In this document: positions 7,485 through 10,967 of the stretch, piece after piece
Layout of the letters: each line of letters starts with the position of its first letter
How positions within the stretch are numbered: position 1 is the first letter of the stretch
Assembly (NCBI GenBank): GCA_016207765.1
Contig: JACQOY010000041.1
Coordinates: 1-10,967 of the forward strand
Direction: 5' to 3'
Origin: Deltaproteobacteria bacterium
GTDB lineage: Bacteria > UBA10199 > SBBF01
Length of the DNA: 10,967 nt
The notes under the pieces: generated by a model
Seen by the model: only the letters and a program-made list of their open reading frames with translations
What the model was told of the DNA's origin: nothing
The model's database searches: none
Made by a program: the position numbers and the translations under genes

Positions 7485-7509
7485 AATACGGTTAATAACC
7501 GTATTCTAC
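7481..7509 (+). repeat. Perfect 13-bp hairpin spanning the ribE stop, GTAG...CTAC ends
   Basis: Left arm GTAGAATACGGTT (7481-7493), loop AAT, right arm AACCGTATTCTAC (7497-7509); all 13 pairs match. The ribE stop TAG is bases 2-4 of the left arm. No T-tract follows and ribBA starts 5 nt later, so this is not a standard intrinsic terminator. It would occupy the position where a ribBA ribosome-binding site should be. Its GTAG/CTAC ends match those of the palindrome after nusB. Confidence 0.85.
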
Positions 7510-7514
7510 AAATC

Positions 7515-8738
7515 ATGGACCTAAAATATTTAAACGAATCCTATTTTCGCGTCGAGCGGGCCCTTCAGGACCTGGCGGCGGGGAAGATGATCATCCTCGT
7601 GGATGATGAAGACCGTGAAAATGAGGGGGATCTTGTTGTCGCGGCCGAGAAGGTCACGCCGGAGGCGATTAATTTCATGTCCAAAGAGGGGCGGGGGCTT
7701 ATCTGCCTCGCCCTGACCGAAGAAAAGGTAAAATCCATCGGCCTCCCGATGATGGTCACCGACAACGAAAGCCGGTTTCAAACAGGTTTTACCGTTTCCA
7801 TTGAGGCCAGGGAGGGGGTTACCACCGGTATTTCGGCGCACGATCGCGCCCACACAATTTTGACGGCGGTCAAGGATGATTGCAAACCGACGGATCTGGT
7901 CCGCCCCGGACATGTTTTTCCGCTCCGGGCGCGTAACGGCGGGGTGCTGGTTCGAAGTGGACAAACGGAAGGCTCCGTCGATCTGACCCGTCTTGCGGGA
8001 TTGAAGCCGGCGGCGGTTATCTGCGAGATTCTCAAAGAGGATGGGACCATGGCGCGGCTCCCCGATCTGGAGAATTTTGCCGCAGAATACGACCTGATCA
8101 TCGTCTCAATTGCCGACATCATCAAATTCCGCAAACGCTACGAGACGCTGGTTCATCTGGAGGCCGAGGCCGCCATGCCGACCGATTTCGGGTCGTTTCG
8201 TGTCCGTGTTTTTTCCAGTGATGTGGATGATCGCCACCATGTGGTTCTTTCCATGGGGGAGATCAGTCCGGATGAGCCTGTTCTCGTGCGGGTTCATTCC
8301 GAGTGTCTCTCCGGCGATGTTTTTGGGTCTCTCCGGTGTGATTGCGGCCCCCAGCTCCATGCGGCGCTCCGGATGATTTCCGAGGCGGGGAAGGGGGTTT
8401 TGCTCTACATCCGGCAGGAGGGGCGGGGGATCGGGCTCATCAACAAACTGAAGGCCTATGCCCTGCAGGAAAAGGGGCTCGATACGGTGGAGGCGAACGA
8501 GGAGTTGGGTTTCAAGGCCGATCTTCGCGAATACGGCATCGGAGCGCAGATTCTGGCGTCGGTGGGGTTGAAAAAAATCCGCCTCATGACCAACAACCCA
8601 AAAAAAATCATCGGTCTCGAGGGATACGGGCTCGAAATCGTCGAACGGGTTCCAATCGAGATGGCCCCGTCCGATCACAACATGCTTTATTTGAGGACGA
8701 AGCGGGAGAAGATGGGGCATCTTTTAAAGAAGGTTTAA
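7515..8738 (+). CDS. ribBA: Bifunctional DHBP synthase / GTP cyclohydrolase II
   Basis: 407 aa, usual length for RibBA. It makes both riboflavin precursors: 3,4-dihydroxy-2-butanone 4-phosphate from ribulose 5-phosphate, and the pyrimidine from GTP. The N-terminal RibB domain (about 10-205) has [10 protein letters not shown] (31-40), '[18 protein letters not shown]', [10 protein letters not shown] and [10 protein letters not shown]. In E. coli RibB the last block reads GHTEA, with the metal-binding His153; here Gln150 stands there. I believe GQTEG also occurs in other RibBA proteins, so loss of activity should not be assumed. The C-terminal RibA domain (about 210-400) is intact: zinc ligands Cys264, Cys275 and Cys277 in [16 protein letters not shown], then RQEGRGIGL, '[12 protein letters not shown]' and 'MTNNPKK'. 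No Shine-Dalgarno is visible; a hairpin ends 5 nt before the ATG. The stop lies in the first unit of a heptamer array. Confidence 0.95.
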   Translation: MDLKYLNESYFRVERALQDLAAGKMIILVDDEDRENEGDLVVAAEKVTPEAINFMSKEGRGLICLALTEEKVKSIGLPMMVTDNESRFQTGFTVSIEAREGVTTGISAHDRAHTILTAVKDDCKPTDLVRPGHVFPLRARNGGVLVRSGQTEGSVDLTRLAGLKPAAVICEILKEDGTMARLPDLENFAAEYDLIIVSIADIIKFRKRYETLVHLEAEAAMPTDFGSFRVRVFSSDVDDRHHVVLSMGEISPDEPVLVRVHSECLSGDVFGSLRCDCGPQLHAALRMISEAGKGVLLYIRQEGRGIGLINKLKAYALQEKGLDTVEANEELGFKADLREYGIGAQILASVGLKKIRLMTNNPKKIIGLEGYGLEIVERVPIEMAPSDHNMLYLRTKREKMGHLLKKV

Positions 8739-8813
8739 AGTTCAAAGTTTAAAGTTCAAAGTTCAAGTTTCACAACTTAAAAAAACCTTGAACCTTGAAC
8801 CTTGAACCTTGAA
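8733..8813 (+). repeat. Heptamer array in inverted orientation between ribBA and ribH
   Basis: Five heptamers of the form GTTYAAR (GTTTAAA, GTTCAAA, GTTTAAA, GTTCAAA, GTTCAAG; 8733-8767), an 18-nt A-rich spacer, then four exact CCTTGAA units (8786-8813). The second block is close to the reverse complement of the first (TTCAAAG against TTCAAGG), so the transcript could fold into a long imperfect stem. The first unit contains the ribBA stop TAA (8736-8738). No gene lies in this gap. Confidence 0.85.
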
Positions 8814-8847
8814 TAGATTATTGAAACAACCAACTCGATCTCTGAAA

Positions 8848-9324
8848 ATGAGCCCGAAGAATCGCAAAAAGCCGCGCATAGCGATCATCGCGAGCCGTTT
8901 CAACCCCGATATTTGCGACGGGCTCATTCAAGGGGCTGTTTGTGCGCTGAAAGAAGCCGGTTTTGGCGAAAGGGATTACACGCTCTTTCGCGTCCCGGGG
9001 GCGTTTGAAATTCCGCTGACAGCTCGCCGTGTGGCGGCTCGCCGCGTGGCGGTTGCCTCCAAAAAGTATCGCGGCATTATCTGTCTGGGGGCGGTGATTC
9101 GCGGCGAGACGCCGCATTTTGATTATATCTGCAGGGCGGCGACTGATGGAATCTCCCGTGTGGCCCTCGATTTCGGGATTCCGCTGGCTTTTGGGGTGCT
9201 GACAACCAATACGGTCGATGAGGCGGTCGCCCGGTCGAGGCCCGATGAATTCAACAAGGGGCGCGAGGCGGCGATGACCGTGTTGGAGATGGTTGATCTT
9301 TTAAAGACGGTGGATAGTGGATAG
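8848..9324 (+). CDS. ribH: 6,7-dimethyl-8-ribityllumazine synthase
   Basis: Condenses the RibB product with 5-amino-6-ribitylaminouracil to make the substrate of RibE. 158 aa from the ATG at 8848 (E. coli RibH is 156). A TTG at 8809 is in frame, but it lies in the last heptamer of the repeat array, so I prefer 8848; no good RBS is seen for either. Family blocks are clear: RIAIIASRFN, VPGAFEIP, ICLGAVIRGETPHFDY with the catalytic His region, 'IPLAFGVLTTNT' and 'NKGREAAMTVLEM'. Between FEIP and the YRGIICLG strand there are about six more residues than in E. coli, explained by a 15-nt tandem duplication (9022-9051) giving ARRVAARRVA. The stop sits in a duplicated heptamer, and nusB follows after 5 nt. 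Confidence 0.95.
   Translation: MSPKNRKKPRIAIIASRFNPDICDGLIQGAVCALKEAGFGERDYTLFRVPGAFEIPLTARRVAARRVAVASKKYRGIICLGAVIRGETPHFDYICRAATDGISRVALDFGIPLAFGVLTTNTVDEAVARSRPDEFNKGREAAMTVLEMVDLLKTVDSG
9022..9051 (+). repeat. 15-nt tandem duplication inside ribH
   Basis: Units GCTCGCCGTGTGGCG and GCTCGCCGCGTGGCG differ by one base, are codon-aligned and each encode ARRVA. The insertion falls after the VPGAFEIP block, where the protein is about six residues longer than E. coli RibH. The units resemble those at 4539-4583 in ending with GTGGC plus a purine and in being mini-palindromic. Confidence 0.8.
9311..9324 (+). repeat. Duplicated heptamer at the ribH stop
   Basis: TGGATAG occurs twice in direct tandem, and the second copy supplies the ribH stop TAG (9322-9324). 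Being 7 nt, the duplication changes frame: with one copy the ribH frame would not stop here. Confidence 0.6.
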
Positions 9325-9329
9325 TAAAA

Positions 9330-9743
9330 ATGGGATCAAGGCGCAAAGCACGGGAATATTGTCTGCAGGTTCTTTTCCAGATCGAGTTTACAGGTGGAAC
9401 GGGCCAGGGCCCCAAACCGAACGAGGTTTTAAGCCGGTTCTGGGAGGAAAATTCCACCTCCGACGAGGTGCGAAAGTTCACGGAGGAGCTGGCTTTGGGG
9501 GCCATTCGCAATCAGAAGGAAATCGACGTCCTCATTGAGGCCCACTCAACCAACTGGAAACTTTCGCGCATGGCCTCGGTCGACCGCAATTTGCTCCGGC
9601 AGGCGGTGTATGAGCTTATCTATTGCGACGCGATCCCGTCTTCTGTGACAATCAACGAGGCGGTCGAAATTGCGAAAAAATACGGAACGGAAGAGAGTTC
9701 GGCGTTTATTAACGGGATATTGGACAAAATCGCGAAAGAGTAG
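9330..9743 (+). CDS. nusB: Transcription antitermination factor NusB
   Basis: 137 aa, usual family length. NusB binds boxA RNA with NusE/S10 and supports processive transcription of rRNA operons. The all-helical family pattern is clear: RRKAREYCLQVLFQIE at the N-terminus, 'DRNLLRQAVYELIY' in the middle, and the C-terminal 'PSSVTINEAVEIAKKYGTEE' and 'FINGILDKIAK'. It starts 5 nt after the ribH stop; a ribH-nusB pair is a common bacterial arrangement. The RBS is weak (GGATAG). The stop TAG (9741-9743) lies inside the left arm of a GTAG...CTAC palindrome. Confidence 0.95.
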   Translation: MGSRRKAREYCLQVLFQIEFTGGTGQGPKPNEVLSRFWEENSTSDEVRKFTEELALGAIRNQKEIDVLIEAHSTNWKLSRMASVDRNLLRQAVYELIYCDAIPSSVTINEAVEIAKKYGTEESSAFINGILDKIAKE

Positions 9744-9767
9744 GGGCGGTTCGCGAACCGCCTCTAC
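9740..9767 (+). repeat. REP-like palindrome GTAG...CTAC at the nusB stop
   Basis: Left arm GTAGGGGCGGTTCG (9740-9753) and right arm CGAACCGCCTCTAC (9754-9767) pair at 13 of 14 positions, with one G-T (wobble in RNA). The nusB stop is bases 2-4. It is GC-rich and followed by AGAATAATTCTT rather than a clean T-tract, so it may be a REP-type element or a weak terminator. The GTAG foot matches that of the hairpin at 7481-7509. Confidence 0.8.
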
Positions 9768-9777
9768 AGAATAATTC

Positions 9778-10305
9778 TTGCACATCAAATTTACCGCAAA
9801 GTCGTTTGACAAAATCGAGGCCCGGTGCGCCGTGGTGACGGTTTATTCCGATTCCCGCCCGCTCAAGGGAATTTCGGCCCTTGTCGACTGGCGGTTGAAC
9901 GGCCGGCTTTCCAAGGTTTTGAAAGCCAACCGTTTTGTCGGAGCGTTTGGAGAGTGTCTTCTTATGCCCTCGGAGGGGCGCATCCGGGCCCCCGAAATTT
10001 TGGTGATGGGTTTGGGCTCAAGGGACCTTTTCAACGAATCGCATGTGGGATCCGCCACCCAATTGCTTTTGGAAAAAATGGCCCAAAAAAAGATCGCCGA
10101 TTTTCTGGTGTCGTATTCCGATTTTATTGCCGACCGATTCGAGTGGCGGAACGGCGTTCGTTTGTTGGTATCCCGACTCCACGATTTCGAGGGCATCCAG
10201 GCGGTCAACCTTTGTGAGCCGGATGACTGCGTGCGTGACGCAAAAAGGCGTCACATGGATTTTGGGGCCAGCGTGAATGTGACATTTGAAACAATTTCTT
10301 CATGA
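9778..10305 (+). CDS. Stand-alone M17 aminopeptidase N-terminal-domain protein
   Basis: 175 aa. The sequence resembles the N-terminal (macro-like) domain of M17 leucyl aminopeptidases without the catalytic metallopeptidase domain: 'SRPLKGISALVDWRLNGRLS' (about 23-42), 'FVGAFGECLLMP' and 'RAPEILVMGLGSRDLF' are the recognisable blocks. No zinc-binding catalytic region follows, because the frame stops and a sigma factor gene begins. I chose the TTG at 9778 because it keeps the expected first strand (HIKFTAKSFDKI); no RBS is visible, and the palindrome after nusB ends 10 nt upstream. The gene overlaps the sigma factor by ATGA, implying translational coupling and a shared role. In PepA this domain takes part in DNA binding, so a regulatory role is possible but is inference. 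Confidence 0.72.
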   Translation: MHIKFTAKSFDKIEARCAVVTVYSDSRPLKGISALVDWRLNGRLSKVLKANRFVGAFGECLLMPSEGRIRAPEILVMGLGSRDLFNESHVGSATQLLLEKMAQKKIADFLVSYSDFIADRFEWRNGVRLLVSRLHDFEGIQAVNLCEPDDCVRDAKRRHMDFGASVNVTFETISS

Positions 10306-10898
10306 ATTACCCCGATGCTTCCGATGAAGAGTTGATGGCTGTCTACCAAAAGGGGGATTTAGAGGCCTTTGGGGTTCTGCTTGCCCGCCATCAAAAGGGG
10401 ATTTACAATTTTCTCTACCGATTCTTGAGACAGAGTGAGAATGTGGAGGAGGCGTTTCAGGAAGTTTTTGAGCGGGTTGTGCGTTCGGCCTCGACCTACG
10501 TCCCCACCGCCCGGTTTACCACCTGGCTTTACACCATTACCCGGAATTACTGCATCGATCTGAGTCGGAAAGGGCGTTTTCGAAGGACCATTTCTCTCGA
10601 TGACTCATCGGGGGACGAGGAATCCTTTTCCCTGGGGGACAAGGTTTCCGATGAAGGGCCGGGTCCGGACCAAATGGCCTCCGCTTCCAACCTGGAGGAT
10701 AAACTCGCCTCTGCGTTGGCTCAAATCAACCCCGATCAACGGGAGGTTTTTTTGCTCCGTGAAAAGCAGGGGCTCCCCTTCGAGGAAATAGCCGCTATTG
10801 TGGGGGTTTCGGTCAATACCGTCAAAAGCCGGATGAGGTATGCCTTATCGGCCCTCCAAGATCAGTTTAAAAAATTGGGGATTATTAAGGATGAGTGA
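10302..10898 (+). CDS. ECF-type RNA polymerase sigma-70 family factor
   Basis: 198 aa, normal for an ECF sigma factor, with only regions 2 and 4. Region 2 covers about residues 8-85: 'DLEAFGVLLARHQKGIYNFL' is the typical start, 'NVEEAFQEVFERV' the core-binding helix, and 'FTTWLYTITRNYCIDLSRK' the -10-recognition helix. An acidic Ser/Asp/Gly-rich linker (about 96-130) follows. Region 4 (about 134-188) has 'LPFEEIAAIVGVSVNTVKSR' as the helix-turn-helix that reads the -35. The start overlaps the upstream M17_N gene by ATGA, with no separate RBS. The next ORF starts directly after its stop; anti-sigma genes often occupy that slot, but too little is visible to say so here. Confidence 0.93.
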   Translation: MNYPDASDEELMAVYQKGDLEAFGVLLARHQKGIYNFLYRFLRQSENVEEAFQEVFERVVRSASTYVPTARFTTWLYTITRNYCIDLSRKGRFRRTISLDDSSGDEESFSLGDKVSDEGPGPDQMASASNLEDKLASALAQINPDQREVFLLREKQGLPFEEIAAIVGVSVNTVKSRMRYALSALQDQFKKLGIIKDE

Positions 10899-10967
10899 AT
10901 GAAAAGCTTGAAAAACAGCGAGCAAGGCGAGCGAGAGGGGGAGGCTCCAGTGGCTTTGCCACTGGAG
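10899..10967 (+). CDS. Possible start of a downstream ORF (3' partial)
   Basis: An ATG immediately follows the sigma-factor stop and opens 23 codons to the window end (MKSLKNSEQGEREGEAPVAL...). The position suits an anti-sigma or other co-regulated gene, but the visible sequence has no family signature. It contains a perfect hairpin (10945-10967), so it may equally be intergenic repeat sequence that happens to be open. Confidence 0.3.
   Translation, partial: MKSLKNSEQGEREGEAPVALPLE
10945..10967 (+). repeat. Perfect 10-bp hairpin at the window end
   Basis: CTCCAGTGGC (10945-10954), loop TTT, GCCACTGGAG (10958-10967). The stem reaches the last base of the window and may extend further. It could be a terminator after the sigma factor or another palindromic repeat; the sequence after it is not visible. 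Confidence 0.7.

Noticed and set aside
7481..7509. Intrinsic terminator after ribE
   Set aside because: The stem is good but no U-tract follows, and ribBA begins 5 nt later in the same operon.
8809..8811. TTG as the ribH start
   Set aside because: It lies inside the last CCTTGAA repeat unit and has no RBS; starting at ATG 8848 gives the normal family length.
8733..8813. CRISPR array
   Set aside because: The units are contiguous 7-mers with no spacers and in two opposite orientations, and no cas genes are present.
9778..10305. Truncated leucyl aminopeptidase pseudogene
   Set aside because: The frame is clean, the domain boundary is sensible, and it ends in an ATGA overlap with an intact sigma factor; no remnant of the catalytic domain follows.

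Overview
The window is almost fully coding, with every gene on the + strand and very short gaps, as expected of a bacterial chromosome. Base composition looks moderate, and Shine-Dalgarno sequences are weak at most starts. A stand-alone M17-peptidase N-terminal-domain protein next to an ECF sigma factor, a fused ribBA, and the ribE-ribBA-ribH-nusB order suggest an uncultured Gram-negative lineage of deltaproteobacterial (Desulfobacterota/Myxococcota-like) type. That placement is inference only; there is no rRNA or other strong phylogenetic marker here.

Region 1 (1-6224) holds two very large genes 21 nt apart. The first is cut by the window start. It carries two PlsC/LPLAT-type acyltransferase signatures, one at each end, separated by about 700 residues of helical, charged sequence that I do not recognise. 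The second has a glycine-rich hydrophobic N-terminal region with an internal duplication, and a C-terminal region with HAD-phosphatase-like motifs (DxDxT, Lys, acidic pair). Together they may form an undescribed glycerolipid-handling unit. This is the most novel part of the window.

Region 2 (about 6241-6906) is a compact toxin-antitoxin module: an AbrB/MazE-type antitoxin followed by a Doc/Fic toxin. The toxin's signature motif has Gln where the catalytic His is normally found.

Region 3 (6909-9743) is a riboflavin operon: ribE (riboflavin synthase), ribBA (DHBP synthase / GTP cyclohydrolase II), ribH (lumazine synthase) and nusB. ribD is absent, and the TA module sits where ribD often lies. 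The ribE ribosome-binding site is inside the last codons of the toxin gene. The ends of these genes are decorated with repeats: a perfect hairpin at the ribE stop, a heptamer array at the ribBA stop, a heptamer duplication at the ribH stop and a GTAG...CTAC palindrome at the nusB stop. In all four cases the stop codon lies inside the repeat.

Region 4 (9778-10967) has a free-standing M17_N-domain protein overlapping an ECF-type sigma factor by ATGA. It is followed by the first 23 codons of a possible next ORF, which contains another perfect hairpin. No tRNA, rRNA, CRISPR array, insertion sequence or FMN riboswitch was seen, and no gene-free stretch exceeds about 110 nt.
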